A stretch of 64,000 nt of DNA from Candidatus Nitrotoga sp. LAW (GCA_003402315.1 QFXI01000009.1:297405-361404); one strand, 5' to 3'. Shown: positions 1 to 8,888, counted from the first letter of the stretch. Program-made: numbers and translations. Notes: generated by a model not told the origin, from the letters alone.

Positions 1-131
1 ATCAAGACGGCCAAAAATAACAACGCAGAAAACATCAACGCCAGCCCAATTAAAACGACGGTTACGGCGCTCTTGGCAACCTTGCCCAACAAGCTGGGGG
101 GTTTTGTAGTGAGATATATTGGATTTTCCAT
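1..131 (-). CDS. Truncated membrane protein (N-terminal 43 residues only)
   Basis: An open frame starts with ATG at 131 on the minus strand and runs off the left edge. The visible 43 residues start MENPIYLTTKPP, have a basic stretch (GKVAKS), and then a strongly hydrophobic segment from about residue 20 to the edge that looks like a membrane anchor. It lies 80 bp downstream of, and on the same strand as, the membrane cytochrome gene ending at 212, so the two could be co-transcribed. No clear Shine-Dalgarno sequence precedes the ATG. The family cannot be named from so short a piece. Confidence 0.5.
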   Translation of the reverse strand, partial: MENPIYLTTKPPSLLGKVAKSAVTVVLIGLALMFSALLFLAVL

Positions 132-211
132 CTGTTTTTTCGTGAATGTCCGTGACAGTTATTTGCGGCGTGAATAATAACAAGAGTACCCGCCCTTGTA
201 GAGGGCTTCCA

Positions 212-985
212 TTATTTCAAATCCGCTTCCCAAGCATTGCCATAGATTTTTCCGTTGCGTGACAAGACCCACATTTGGTACATACTCATAAACCACATGA
301 TTGTTGCCGCAATGCTGTAACCAAAACCGCCAATAAGCGTAAGCCATGCAAAACTGGGGTTCCATCTTGTAAGCCACCACGAAAAAACATCCACGATCAA
401 AAATGCAAAGGGAATCGCAATGGCTGAAATCTTCAACCATTTCGGTACACCTACCGCAAAGCTAAAAATAAACCCCACAAAAAAGAAAATGAAACTGATC
501 CCGAATAAGTGGATGTGCGACGATCTGATCAAGGCTTGAATACTTGCGCCTTCATCGATTTTGGCGACCTTTTTGACCTCTTCATACTGGCTAAAATCAG
601 CGACACCAGAACCAGGCCCATGGCACTGCACGCAATATTGGTTAAAAATGCCCTTAAATTGGGGCTCCCATTCCGTCTCAGGCGCGCCGTTGCGTACCCA
701 TTTAATGATGCCTAGACGCACTTCTGGCGTGCTCATCCCTTTCATAGATCCATTGAGCTTACTTTCCAGCTTGCTCCCGCTACGGCTTCCATAATAGCTG
801 TATACAATGTCATCCAAGGAAAGCCCCGGCTTGCCATCTGCCATGCCATGTGTCTGCATGATCTGGAGGCCAGCCATACATAAACCCAGCCCAATTGCGA
901 GCAAGTAGCCGGAAAAAAGCACTTTGACGGGCATCGGCAGATTAGGTAAATTAAACCAAGCAAAATTTGAGGGTATCGATTCCAT
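212..985 (-). CDS. Membrane-anchored monoheme c-type cytochrome
   Basis: This 257-residue protein has one CVQCH heme c motif (residues 118-122) in a roughly 110-residue soluble loop between an N-terminal membrane segment (about 20-42) and three C-terminal ones (about 157-180, 184-204 and 212-240). The third helix group starts with SSHIHLFG, whose histidines could bind metal or heme b. The GPGSG after the heme motif is typical of small cytochromes c. A GAGG Shine-Dalgarno sequence lies 7 nt before the ATG. It probably passes electrons between a quinone pool or membrane complex and the periplasm. I recognise the architecture but cannot name the family. The gene downstream also encodes a membrane protein. 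Confidence 0.75.
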   Translation of the reverse strand: MESIPSNFAWFNLPNLPMPVKVLFSGYLLAIGLGLCMAGLQIMQTHGMADGKPGLSLDDIVYSYYGSRSGSKLESKLNGSMKGMSTPEVRLGIIKWVRNGAPETEWEPQFKGIFNQYCVQCHGPGSGVADFSQYEEVKKVAKIDEGASIQALIRSSHIHLFGISFIFFFVGFIFSFAVGVPKWLKISAIAIPFAFLIVDVFSWWLTRWNPSFAWLTLIGGFGYSIAATIMWFMSMYQMWVLSRNGKIYGNAWEADLK

Positions 986-1200
986 TTCATGACCTCTTTT
1001 CTTTGGTAAAGCGAAAAGTAAAAATATATACCTAATTTCTATCGATTATTATGCTCTTAATCGCAATCCTTGGGCTTTGTGTTATCCGTTAAAACGCAGG
1101 CAAACCTGATATGAAGGCAGCATTAAACTTCATCCATCTGGATAAGATATCAAAACATAAAATGAAGTATTGTTGCCATTAACACTCAAACCCGCAAGAA

Positions 1201-1794
1201 ATGAGAATCGTGATAAAAAAACCAACCGCACAGTTTCTGGTTTCGTTCATTCTGCTTGGCATTAGCAGCGCTGCCTTCGCCCATCCTGGTCATGATGTTT
1301 CCGGATTGAGCGCTGGTCTGATGCATCCGTTCAAAGGGTTGGATCACCTGCTCGCCATGGTTGCCGTGGGCCTGTGGGCAGCACAAAATGGTGGCCGGAA
1401 AATAGAGCTGTTGCCCGCCACTTTCATGTTGATGATGGTAGTCGGCGCAAAGTGTGCGCTAATTTATCCGTTTCTACCGCTAATTGAATCAGGCATCGCT
1501 GCTTCGGTGTTGGTGCTGGGAATGATCACCGCACTCTCGCTGAATTTTTCTGCACGGCTCGGCGTTGCGATCACTGCCTTGTTTGGTTTTTTTCATGGCT
1601 ACGCCCATGGATTAGAAATATCCGGAGCTATCGAAGCGGAAGCCTATGCACTGGGTTTTCTTGCCGCAACCGTCGCTCTCCATCTCGCAGGTATCGTGGT
1701 CGGCATCGCCACTCGTACCCGTTTTGTGCGTCTGCCGCAAATGCTGGGCGCCATCATCGCCGCCAGCGGTTTATGGCTGTTATCAACTACATAA
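1201..1794 (+). CDS. hupE: HupE/UreJ family metal (nickel/cobalt) transporter
   Basis: This 197-residue protein has a signal peptide ending near residue 27 (AAFA, then HPGHD). It then shows the family hallmarks: HPFKGLDHLLAM (42-53) with clustered His and Asp, and FHGYAHGLE (131-139). It is otherwise made of about six hydrophobic helices. HupE/UreJ proteins import Ni2+ or Co2+, usually beside hydrogenase or urease genes. Here no such enzyme gene is adjacent: the neighbours are a membrane cytochrome (divergent) and an OLD-like ATPase. The metal and client enzyme are therefore unknown. The start is set by the ATG just before a good signal peptide; the ribosome site is weak. Confidence 0.88.
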   Translation: MRIVIKKPTAQFLVSFILLGISSAAFAHPGHDVSGLSAGLMHPFKGLDHLLAMVAVGLWAAQNGGRKIELLPATFMLMMVVGAKCALIYPFLPLIESGIAASVLVLGMITALSLNFSARLGVAITALFGFFHGYAHGLEISGAIEAEAYALGFLAATVALHLAGIVVGIATRTRFVRLPQMLGAIIAASGLWLLSTT

Positions 1795-1961
1795 TTTATA
1801 CACTTATGACATTGGATTGACGCCACACTTCAAAACCTTACAATCCCCATAGGTTCCGTTCTTCGATGGTTCAGTTCAACAAAGTTTATCCGCCCCCAAT
1901 AAAGTCGCGGGTTTAACAAGCTTGGGAAGAGCGGCAGATAAACGCTATTCGTTAGCTCCTT

Positions 1962-3686
1962 ATGGATCAATCAAACATGGCCGAATCACCGACACCTCGG
2001 GTAGCAATCAGTAATCTCACGTTCAGTGACGGCACCGATGTTCCAATCTCACCTAATGATGTCGTACTTGTTGTCGGGCCAAATAATGCTGGAAAAAGCG
2101 CTGGCCTTCGCGCAATAAAGGAAAAGTTACAAAATGCAGCTCACAAAAGCCCCGTCCTACAGTGCCTACAGATTCAACGAACCGGCAGTGTAGATGAATT
2201 CAGCAATTGGCTCTTGGGTTGGACTGTCCGGCAAATGGGGTCGCCTCCTGAAAACCCAATCTACCAAGCGCTTGGGCATGCGCTTCATCGAGACCAAGCC
2301 CGCAACGAGTGGCAGCGCGCAGACAACGTGCTAGGTGGATTGACACGTTGGTTTTGCCATTTACTGTCTGCCGATGAGCGGCTTCAAATCTGTAATCCGC
2401 CTGGAAATATCGCGCTCGCGCGCGATAACCCAAGTCACCCGATCCATTTCTTGTTACGAGACGACAAACTCGAATCCCGATTGAGTTCGAAGTTCCGAAA
2501 AGCTTTTGGCGTTGATCTTGTTGTTCATCGTAATGCCGGGAGCCAAGTTTCTTTACATATTGGCGAGCGACCAACGCCAATTGCCGACGAAGATCGGGTC
2601 AGCATCAGTTACATTGAAAGATTGGAGAAGCTTCCAACGCTGCATACCCAAGGTGATGGTATGCGCAGCTTCGCTGGCGTCCTATTGGCAACTTCAGTCG
2701 GACGCGAGAGCATCGTGTTGATAGATGAACCTGAAGCATTTTTACACCCGCCACAGGCACGTCTGTTAGGCACTACCCTCGTTCAAGACCGGAACAAGGA
2801 ACGGCAACTGTTTATTGCCACGCACAGCACAGACTTTCTGCGGGGCGTTCTCGACACCGAGAGTCCTGATGTACGCGTAATACGGATTCGCCGAAGCGGA
2901 TTAACAAACACCGTCCGCTTGTTGAGCAACGAAAGGATCAAAGAGCTTTGGGGTGATCCGCTACTTCGCTACTCCAACATTCTTGATGGCCTTTTTCATG
3001 AGAGTGTCGTGGTGTGTGAGGCTGATGCCGACTGCCGTTTTTACTCAGCGATTCTCGACGCAACTATGGCCGGAAACACGGACGACGTAAAACGTCCAGA
3101 TCTGATGTTCACACATTGTGGAGGAAAAGCACGGCTTTCAGTCGTGATTCGGGCCCTACGCGAAGTCGATGTCCCGGTACGAGCGGTCGCTGACTTTGAC
3201 GTTTTATCTGAAGAAGAACCCCTAAAGACAATCTCCGAGTCTCTCGGGATTGACTGGGCGAAAATACAGCCCGATTGGCGGCTAGTCAAAAACGCAGTGG
3301 ACAGCAAGAAGCCCGATCTAAATACAGAGGAAGTAAGAAAAGAAATTGGAGAGCTGCTCTCGGCTGTTACTACGACCATATTTCCTCCGAAGACCAAAGC
3401 CGAAATTCAAACAGTCCTTAAACGCACATCGCCTTGGGCGCATGCGAAGCTTGTTGGCAAAGCGTTTGTCCCATCTGGCGATCCTTCAAAGGCATGCGAA
3501 CGGCTTCTGTCGAACCTACGGGCTGGTGGCCTCCACGTCGTGGAGGTCGGCGAGCTTGAAGGTTACGTTCGGACCGAGGGTGGGCACGGACCGAGGTGGG
3601 TAAACGCGGTTCTCACTCGTGAACTTGCAACGGACCCAGAACTTGAGGCTGCGCGAAAGTTTGTCCTGGCGCTCGCTGCCATATGA
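1962..3686 (+). CDS. OLD-like protein: ABC-type ATPase fused to a TOPRIM nuclease domain
   Basis: This 574-residue protein has an N-terminal ABC/RecF-type ATPase: Walker A GPNNAGKSAG (about 39-48), a signature-like QGDGMRS (about 230), Walker B VLIDEPEAFLHP (about 252-263) and the switch histidine in ATHS (about 286-289). The C-terminal half fits a TOPRIM fold, with an acidic VCEADAD (near 352), a glycine turn CGGKARL (near 387), ADFDV (near 410) and a later GELEGY. This is the plan of OLD-family nucleases, which act in phage defence. There is no GajB-type helicase or reverse transcriptase beside it, so it looks like a solo (class 1-like) protein, though a fused PARIS-type ATPase/TOPRIM cannot be excluded. 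It is bordered downstream by a hairpin and a transposase remnant, which suggests acquisition by transfer. Confidence 0.8.
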   Translation: MDQSNMAESPTPRVAISNLTFSDGTDVPISPNDVVLVVGPNNAGKSAGLRAIKEKLQNAAHKSPVLQCLQIQRTGSVDEFSNWLLGWTVRQMGSPPENPIYQALGHALHRDQARNEWQRADNVLGGLTRWFCHLLSADERLQICNPPGNIALARDNPSHPIHFLLRDDKLESRLSSKFRKAFGVDLVVHRNAGSQVSLHIGERPTPIADEDRVSISYIERLEKLPTLHTQGDGMRSFAGVLLATSVGRESIVLIDEPEAFLHPPQARLLGTTLVQDRNKERQLFIATHSTDFLRGVLDTESPDVRVIRIRRSGLTNTVRLLSNERIKELWGDPLLRYSNILDGLFHESVVVCEADADCRFYSAILDATMAGNTDDVKRPDLMFTHCGGKARLSVVIRALREVDVPVRAVADFDVLSEEEPLKTISESLGIDWAKIQPDWRLVKNAVDSKKPDLNTEEVRKEIGELLSAVTTTIFPPKTKAEIQTVLKRTSPWAHAKLVGKAFVPSGDPSKACERLLSNLRAGGLHVVEVGELEGYVRTEGGHGPRWVNAVLTRELATDPELEAARKFVLALAAI

Positions 3687-3714
3687 GATCGCCAGGGCTA
3701 GCCAATCGTTCCAC

Positions 3715-3744
3715 CGGACCTGCGCAAAAAGCTGCGCAGGCCGG
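3715..3744. repeat. Inverted repeat (hairpin) after the OLD-like gene
   Basis: Two 6-base TGCGCA blocks, each its own reverse complement, are separated by AAAAGC. They are extended by one C-G pair, an A-G mismatch and CCGG/CCGG, giving a stem of about 11 pairs. It lies 28 bp past the stop codon of the OLD-like gene. No T-run follows, so it is not a standard intrinsic terminator. Its place right beside a transposase-like remnant makes a REP-type palindrome another reading. Confidence 0.55.
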
Positions 3745-3779
3745 TGAATTCAAACGTTCGCCATCTTGATTCTTTTGCC

Positions 3780-3941
3780 GTGCGAAAAATTGGGGTCTTG
3801 CAATACAGTATGACGAAGGCATATGAGACCGGTGGTTATACGATGCAGCAAATTACCGATGCTTTCAGGGTGCATTATCCACTGTCAGCAGAGCGCTCCA
3901 TAAAACTTTGCTCAAAATGCATGCTTGCAAGACTTGTATAA
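3780..3941 (+). pseudogene. Remnant of a Y1/IS200-like (REP-associated) transposase C-terminus
   Basis: Only about 50 residues are readable. The stretch AYETGGYTMQQITDAFRVHY matches the helix-turn-helix tail that I know from betaproteobacterial REP-associated/Y1 transposases (pattern YxxGxYTxxxIxxxFxxHYxxVSR). The frame then degenerates (PLSAERSIKLC instead of VSRxVK) and stops. No HUH catalytic motif or Tyr domain is present upstream, because that space is taken by the OLD-like gene. I read it as debris of a mobile element at the edge of an inserted gene. The assignment rests on one motif. Confidence 0.45.
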
Positions 3942-4004
3942 ATTGAATAACCCGGCATCACCGCAGCATCACAATAAAGAACATCTCTAAATATTGCAGC
4001 AAAA

Positions 4005-5459
4005 TCACATTAAAATGATGTCGTATTGCTCTTGGCTATACAAGCTTTCCACCTGTAGTGACACCGGTTTGCCGATAAGATCAGAAAGCTGGGCCAAGCT
4101 TTGCGATTCTTCGTCGAGAAATAGGTCGATAACCAGTTGCGAAGCCAGGATGCGATATTCACGAGCGTTAAACTGGCGCGCTTCGCGCGTAATTTCGCGC
4201 ACAATTTCGTAGCATATGGTCTGCGCGGTCTTTACTTCACCACGCCCACCGCAGGTGGGGCAAGACTCGCATAGTATGTGGGCCAGACTTTCGCGCGTGC
4301 GTTTGCGCGTCATTTCCACCAGCCCTAAAGCGGAGAAACCGTTTACCGTGATACGGGTGTGATCGTTTGCCAGCGACTTCTTGAATTCTTCCAGCACGGC
4401 ATCGCGGTGTTCCTGGTTATTCATGTCAATAAAGTCGCAAATGATGATGCCGCCCAAATTACGCAGGCGTAGCTGGCGCGCGATGACTTGTGCGGCATCC
4501 AGATTTGTCTTGAAGATGGTGTCGTCAAAATTACGCGAGCCGACGAAGCCACCGGTGTTAACGTCGACCGTGGTGAGCGCTTCGGTTTGGTCAATGATGA
4601 TATATCCGCCTGATTTGAGATTCACGCGGCGTGACAGCGCACGCTCAATCTCCTCCTCTACTCCATACAGCTCAAATAGTGGACGCTCGCCGACGTAGTG
4701 CTCCAGCCGCGACACCGCGCTGGAAATAAAATCCTGTGCGAAAGCAGCCATTCGCTGATAAGTTTCGCGTGAATCCACCAAGATGCGTGTCGTGCTTTCG
4801 TTGACGAAATCGCGCAATACACAGAGGCTGATATTGAGCTCTTGGTATAACAAAAAAGGGGCGGTGGATGTTTTCGCCTGCTCCTGGAGCTTGATCCACA
4901 GTTTGTTGAGATATTCCATGTCGGCGAGCAATTCTTTGTCTGTCGCCGTCTCCGCCATGGTGCGGATGATATAGCCGCCGCTGCTATTTTCAGGCAGCAA
5001 CTGTTGCAGCTTAGCGCGCAGCAGTTCGCGCTCAGCCTCATTTTCAATACGTTGCGATACGCCGATGTGCGACTCCTGCGGCAGAAACACCAGCAAACGT
5101 CCAGCAATACTGATCTGGGTAGAAAGCCTGGCACCCTTGCTGCCAATAGAATCCTTGATGACCTGTACCAGCAGGCTTTGCCCCTCATACAGCATTTTCT
5201 CGATAGGTTTGGCAATATCGCTGTTACTGCGGCTTTCCCAGATGTCCGCAACATGCAGAAAAGCAGAGCGTTCCAGCCCAATGTCGATGAAGGCGGACTG
5301 CATGCCCGGCAGCACGCGTTTCACGCGCCCGACATACACATTGCTGACTATCCCGAGATGGCTGCCGCGCTCAATGTGAAGTTGTTGCACTATTCCCTGT
5401 TGCATTACTGCAACACGGGTTTCCTGCGGAGTAACATTTATAAGAATTTCGTCATTCAC
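4005..5459 (-). CDS. rng: Ribonuclease G
   Basis: RNase G cuts the 5' end of the 16S rRNA precursor and takes part in mRNA decay in the cytoplasm. The 484-residue length is right for RNase G rather than RNase E, with no long C-terminal scaffold. An S1-like RNA-binding region covers about residues 35-120. The DNase I-like catalytic part holds the two metal-binding aspartates in TVDVNTGG (D299) and CDFIDM (D342), and the Zn-link cysteines are in CPTCGGRGE (C400, C403). Its start overlaps the maf stop by 4 bp (5456-5459), so it is translationally coupled and the last gene of the nadD-rsfS-rlmH-maf-rng run. Confidence 0.96.
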   Translation of the reverse strand: MNDEILINVTPQETRVAVMQQGIVQQLHIERGSHLGIVSNVYVGRVKRVLPGMQSAFIDIGLERSAFLHVADIWESRSNSDIAKPIEKMLYEGQSLLVQVIKDSIGSKGARLSTQISIAGRLLVFLPQESHIGVSQRIENEAERELLRAKLQQLLPENSSGGYIIRTMAETATDKELLADMEYLNKLWIKLQEQAKTSTAPFLLYQELNISLCVLRDFVNESTTRILVDSRETYQRMAAFAQDFISSAVSRLEHYVGERPLFELYGVEEEIERALSRRVNLKSGGYIIIDQTEALTTVDVNTGGFVGSRNFDDTIFKTNLDAAQVIARQLRLRNLGGIIICDFIDMNNQEHRDAVLEEFKKSLANDHTRITVNGFSALGLVEMTRKRTRESLAHILCESCPTCGGRGEVKTAQTICYEIVREITREARQFNAREYRILASQLVIDLFLDEESQSLAQLSDLIGKPVSLQVESLYSQEQYDIILM

Positions 5460-6073
5460 AGAATGGGATAACCGAATATTTGCAGCAGCTCAGCCGTTTC
5501 GAACAGGGGTAAGCCCATTACACCTGAGTAGCTGCCGTCTATGTGTTGTATGAATGCCGCAGCGTAGCCTTGGATGGCATACGCACCTGCTTTGTCTAAC
5601 GGTTCGCTGGTGAGAATGTAGCGCCGGATGCGCTCTTCATTAAGCGTAGCCATTGTCACTTTACTGACCGATAAACGTATTTCCGTACGTTCTTCGAAGG
5701 TAACTGCGACGGCACTCAGCACTTGATGTTGACGTCCAGACAGAACACGCAGCGTAGCCGCAGCCTGTTCACGGCCTTGCGGCTTGCCAATAATTTTGCC
5801 GTCCAGAATAACGCTGGTATCGGCAGCCAAAACCGGAAGCGGAGGTAAATTACGGAATTGCAAAAACCTCCATCCAGCATTCACTTTTTCCTGGCAAACC
5901 CTTTGCACATGGGCTTCCGGTGATTCATCTTTGTGCGGCGTTTCATCCACATCCATCATGCGGGACGTGTTGGAACGCAACAGCAACGTTTCAAAATTAA
6001 TCCCGATCTGCTTCAGCAACTCTCGGCGGCGCGGGCTTTGCGAGGAGAGATAAATGCGTGGGTGGGAAATCAT
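5456..6073 (-). CDS. maf: Maf-like nucleoside triphosphate pyrophosphatase
   Basis: Maf proteins hydrolyse non-canonical or pyrimidine NTPs to NMP and pyrophosphate, and were first linked to septum inhibition. The 205-residue protein carries the N-terminal LSSQSPRRRELLKQIG motif (about 9-24) and the central LAADTSVILDGKIIGKP with its catalytic aspartate. Pairing with rng mirrors the E. coli yhdE-rng pair, which favours the dTTP/UTP-type (YhdE) subfamily; this is an inference from context. It overlaps rng by 4 bp and starts 32 bp after rlmH. Confidence 0.93.
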   Translation of the reverse strand: MISHPRIYLSSQSPRRRELLKQIGINFETLLLRSNTSRMMDVDETPHKDESPEAHVQRVCQEKVNAGWRFLQFRNLPPLPVLAADTSVILDGKIIGKPQGREQAAATLRVLSGRQHQVLSAVAVTFEERTEIRLSVSKVTMATLNEERIRRYILTSEPLDKAGAYAIQGYAAAFIQHIDGSYSGVMGLPLFETAELLQIFGYPIL

Positions 6074-6105
6074 GGCTCTTTAAAATCCTATATTAGCGGG
6101 CCGCA

Positions 6106-6576
6106 TCATTCACGATGATAAGGGTGATTGTGCAACAAGCTGTAGGCGCGATACAACTGTTCCGCGAGCAAGACACGCACCAGGCCATGCGGCAGTGTCA
6201 TCACCGACAACGCCAGCAGCAGCTGTGCACTGTTTTTTACGGACTCGTGCAAGCCATCCGCGCCCCCGATAATGAAGGCCACATCTTGTCCGCTGCCCAT
6301 CCAATCTTGCATTTGTTGCGCCAACTGTTTGGTAGAAAAATGCGCGCCGCGCTCGTCCAACGCAATTCGCAGGGCATTCTTCGGCAGCGCAGTCAATATA
6401 CGCTGCGCTTCTGCCTCCATCATCTGCGCTACGCTCTTACCGGTGGTTCGCGGCTCCGGTTTTATCTCTATCAGTTCGATTTGGGCCTCGCGTGCCATGC
6501 GCTTGGCATACCCGGTGAAACCGGCGGTAATCCAAGCTGGCATCTTGTGCCCAACCGCTACCAGCCACAGTTTCAT
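6106..6576 (-). CDS. rlmH: 23S rRNA (pseudouridine-1915-N3) methyltransferase RlmH
   Basis: This SPOUT methyltransferase modifies pseudouridine 1915 in helix 69 of assembled ribosomes using SAM. The 156-residue length is typical. Motifs seen are [15 protein letters not shown] at the N-terminus, [13 protein letters not shown] in the SAM knot (about 102-114) and the family C-terminus with [17 protein letters not shown] and a terminal HPYHRE. Its ATG overlaps the rsfS stop by one base. rsfS-rlmH is a conserved ribosome-maturation pair. Confidence 0.96.
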   Translation of the reverse strand: MKLWLVAVGHKMPAWITAGFTGYAKRMAREAQIELIEIKPEPRTTGKSVAQMMEAEAQRILTALPKNALRIALDERGAHFSTKQLAQQMQDWMGSGQDVAFIIGGADGLHESVKNSAQLLLALSVMTLPHGLVRVLLAEQLYRAYSLLHNHPYHRE

Positions 6577-6932
6577 TATGGCTCGTTAGCCGCCTTAGGC
6601 GGCAAATGCCTTATGCTCCATAGTTCTTCCAATTGGTAGTAGGCGCGCACTGCGGGTTGCATGATATGCACGACCACCTCGCCAAGATCAACCAACACCC
6701 ACTCCCCGCTTTCTTCGCCTTCTACGCTGAGTGCGGGTTCGCCACGCAGCTTGAGTTGCTTGGATACATGATCGGCCAACGCCCTGGTTTGACGCGGCGA
6801 ATTGGCGCTGGCGATCACCATGCGCTCGAATAGCGGACTTTTTTTGCTGGTATCGAGTACGGTCACATCATTGGCCTTAATATCCTCCAATGCGGTTACT
6901 ACAGCCAGGATTTTTTCTTCAATGGTTAGCAT
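6576..6932 (-). CDS. rsfS: Ribosome silencing factor RsfS (Iojap/YbeB family)
   Basis: RsfS binds ribosomal protein L14 and blocks joining of the 50S and 30S subunits in starvation. The 118-residue protein shows the family core: [19 protein letters not shown] near 18-36, a run ending in [11 protein letters not shown], then [20 protein letters not shown] near 77-96. It lies one base from nadD upstream and overlaps rlmH downstream, so all three are likely on one transcript. Confidence 0.96.
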   Translation of the reverse strand: MLTIEEKILAVVTALEDIKANDVTVLDTSKKSPLFERMVIASANSPRQTRALADHVSKQLKLRGEPALSVEGEESGEWVLVDLGEVVVHIMQPAVRAYYQLEELWSIRHLPPKAANEP

Positions 6933-6933
6933 G

Positions 6934-7590
6934 TTAGGTATATAGGTGATGTAATTGAATGTAATCGGCTACTACGTCTGGTAGCAGGTAATGTATATTT
7001 TTATTTTCGGCACAACGTTTACGGATATCAGTGGCGGAAATTTCCAGGGCAGGCATATCCGCCACCAGGATCGCCCCGGCAGGCGAATCACGCAGAATAC
7101 AGGGTGCCGGAACGAGGCGCGCCCTGTATTCATCGCGCAAAGCTTCATTCGCCCTATTTATGGTGTTGCCAAGTGGATGCCCAGCACGCTGCATGACCAC
7201 TATATGCGACAGCTCGAACAAACTCTTCCATTCATGCCAAGAGTGTAACAGCAGGAAGGCATCGCCGCCCATCAACAAGCACAGCGGCTGTTGCATACCC
7301 AACTCGGCACGTAGCGCAGCAAGTGTATCCACCGTATAACACGGATCGATGCGATAAACTTCGCGTTCATCCAGCACAAATGCCGCGTTGCCTTGTAATG
7401 CCAGACGGGCCATATCCAGACGCTGCACTGCGCTTGCATGCGGCGCATTGCGGTGCGGCGGCGTACCGCTGGGAATGAAGTGTACCGCAGCCAGATTGCA
7501 TTGCTCCAACGCTTCCTGTGCCAAGCGCAGATGGCCATTATGGACAGGATCGAACGTGCCGCCCAAGATACCAATGGGGGCTTGATTCAC
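6934..7590 (-). CDS. nadD: Nicotinate-nucleotide adenylyltransferase
   Basis: NadD adenylates nicotinate mononucleotide to deamido-NAD, a late step of NAD synthesis. At 218 residues it has the nucleotidyl-transferase start GILGGTFDPVHNGHLRLA (7-24, with the HNGH motif) and the C-terminal ISATDIRKR (ISxTxxR). The gene begins 3 bp after aceF ends and runs straight into rsfS. It may therefore be read with aceEF, although it normally heads the rsfS-rlmH group. Confidence 0.96.
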   Translation of the reverse strand: MNQAPIGILGGTFDPVHNGHLRLAQEALEQCNLAAVHFIPSGTPPHRNAPHASAVQRLDMARLALQGNAAFVLDEREVYRIDPCYTVDTLAALRAELGMQQPLCLLMGGDAFLLLHSWHEWKSLFELSHIVVMQRAGHPLGNTINRANEALRDEYRARLVPAPCILRDSPAGAILVADMPALEISATDIRKRCAENKNIHYLLPDVVADYIQLHHLYT

Positions 7591-7593
7591 AGC

Positions 7594-8871
7594 TTATAGC
7601 ACCAACCGGCGGACATCCGACAACACTTTGCCAAGATAACTCGTGAACCGTACCGCCTCCGCACCATCAATTACGCGATGGTCATATGACAGCGACAGGG
7701 GCAACATTAGCCGTGGCACGAACTCACCCTCTTTGAATATTGGCTTTATGCTCGCCTTGGACACACCTAGAATAGCCACTTCTGGCGCATTAATAATCGG
7801 TGTAAATGCTGTCCCGCCGATGCCACCCAGACTGGAGATAGTGAAACAGCCACCTTGCATGGCGGTTGCGGGGAGCTTTTTCTCCCGTGCCTTGGCGCTA
7901 ATCTCGCCCAACTCCTTGGCCAGCTGAACGATGCCCTTTTGGTCTACGTCACGTAACACGGGCACCATCAGGCCATCCGGCGTATCCACGGCCACGCCAA
8001 TGTGAAAATATTTTTTCAGCACCAAATTTTCACCACTAGCATCCAATGAGGAATTGAAGTCCGGATATTGTTGCATAGCTGTCACCACAGCCTTGAGCAA
8101 GAAAGCCAGCGGAGTAATTTTTATTCCCTGCTTTGAGTATTCCTCGCCCAGCTCCTTGCGAAAAACTTCCATCTCGGTGATGTCAGCCTCATCGTGCTGG
8201 GTAATGTGCGGAATGGAGACCCAGTTGCGATGAAGATTGGCGCCTGAAAGCTTCTTGATGCGCGAGAGCGGCTTGGTTTCGATGACACCGTACCTGGAAA
8301 AATCCACTACCGGCATGGCTGATACTTGCAAACCGCCACCCGTGCCACTTTGTGGTTGTACAAGCGCAGCCTTAACGAAGCCCTGCACATCATTTTTGGT
8401 AATGCGTCCCTTTTCTCCACTGCCTTTTACGCGCGTAAGGTCAACCCCCAGTTCACGCGCAAAATGCCGAATGGACGGACTGGCATGCGCCTTGCCTGTA
8501 GGGCTGCTTTGAAAACCGGTTGGTGGCGCCACAATAGGCGTGGCAACAGGCGCTGTAACAGGCGTTGCGGCAGCTTCTTTTACCGGAGCCGGTGTTGTAG
8601 GGGGGGTAACTACAGCCGACGTTTCCGTTGCACTGGTTTCCATCGATAAAATCAGTGCGCCTTCCGATATTTTGTCGCCCACTTTAACGCTAACATTCTT
8701 CACCACCCCATCAAATGGAGCGGGTACATCCATCGTAGCCTTGTCAGTTTCCAGGGTAAGCAGGGACTGCTCAGCCTTGACCGTATCACCCGCTTTTACC
8801 ATTACTTCTATTACCGGCACATCTTTGGAATCACCGATGTCCGGCATCAGTACTTGTTTGATTTCTGCCAC
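7594..8871 (-). CDS. aceF: Pyruvate dehydrogenase E2, dihydrolipoyllysine acetyltransferase
   Basis: E2 moves the acetyl group from E1 to CoA through a swinging lipoyl arm. This copy has a single lipoyl domain with the modified lysine in ETDKATMDVP (K44), an Ala/Pro/Thr/Val-rich linker (about 85-125) and a peripheral subunit-binding domain starting near ASPSIRHFAREL. The catalytic domain ends with SYDHRVIDG (His398, Asp402). The 425-residue length fits a one-lipoyl form, shorter than the three-lipoyl E. coli protein. It follows aceE after 17 bp. No E3 (lpdA) gene follows; nadD does. Confidence 0.95.
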   Translation of the reverse strand: MAEIKQVLMPDIGDSKDVPVIEVMVKAGDTVKAEQSLLTLETDKATMDVPAPFDGVVKNVSVKVGDKISEGALILSMETSATETSAVVTPPTTPAPVKEAAATPVTAPVATPIVAPPTGFQSSPTGKAHASPSIRHFARELGVDLTRVKGSGEKGRITKNDVQGFVKAALVQPQSGTGGGLQVSAMPVVDFSRYGVIETKPLSRIKKLSGANLHRNWVSIPHITQHDEADITEMEVFRKELGEEYSKQGIKITPLAFLLKAVVTAMQQYPDFNSSLDASGENLVLKKYFHIGVAVDTPDGLMVPVLRDVDQKGIVQLAKELGEISAKAREKKLPATAMQGGCFTISSLGGIGGTAFTPIINAPEVAILGVSKASIKPIFKEGEFVPRLMLPLSLSYDHRVIDGAEAVRFTSYLGKVLSDVRRLVL

Positions 8872-8888
8872 GCGTGTCTCCTGCCCGC

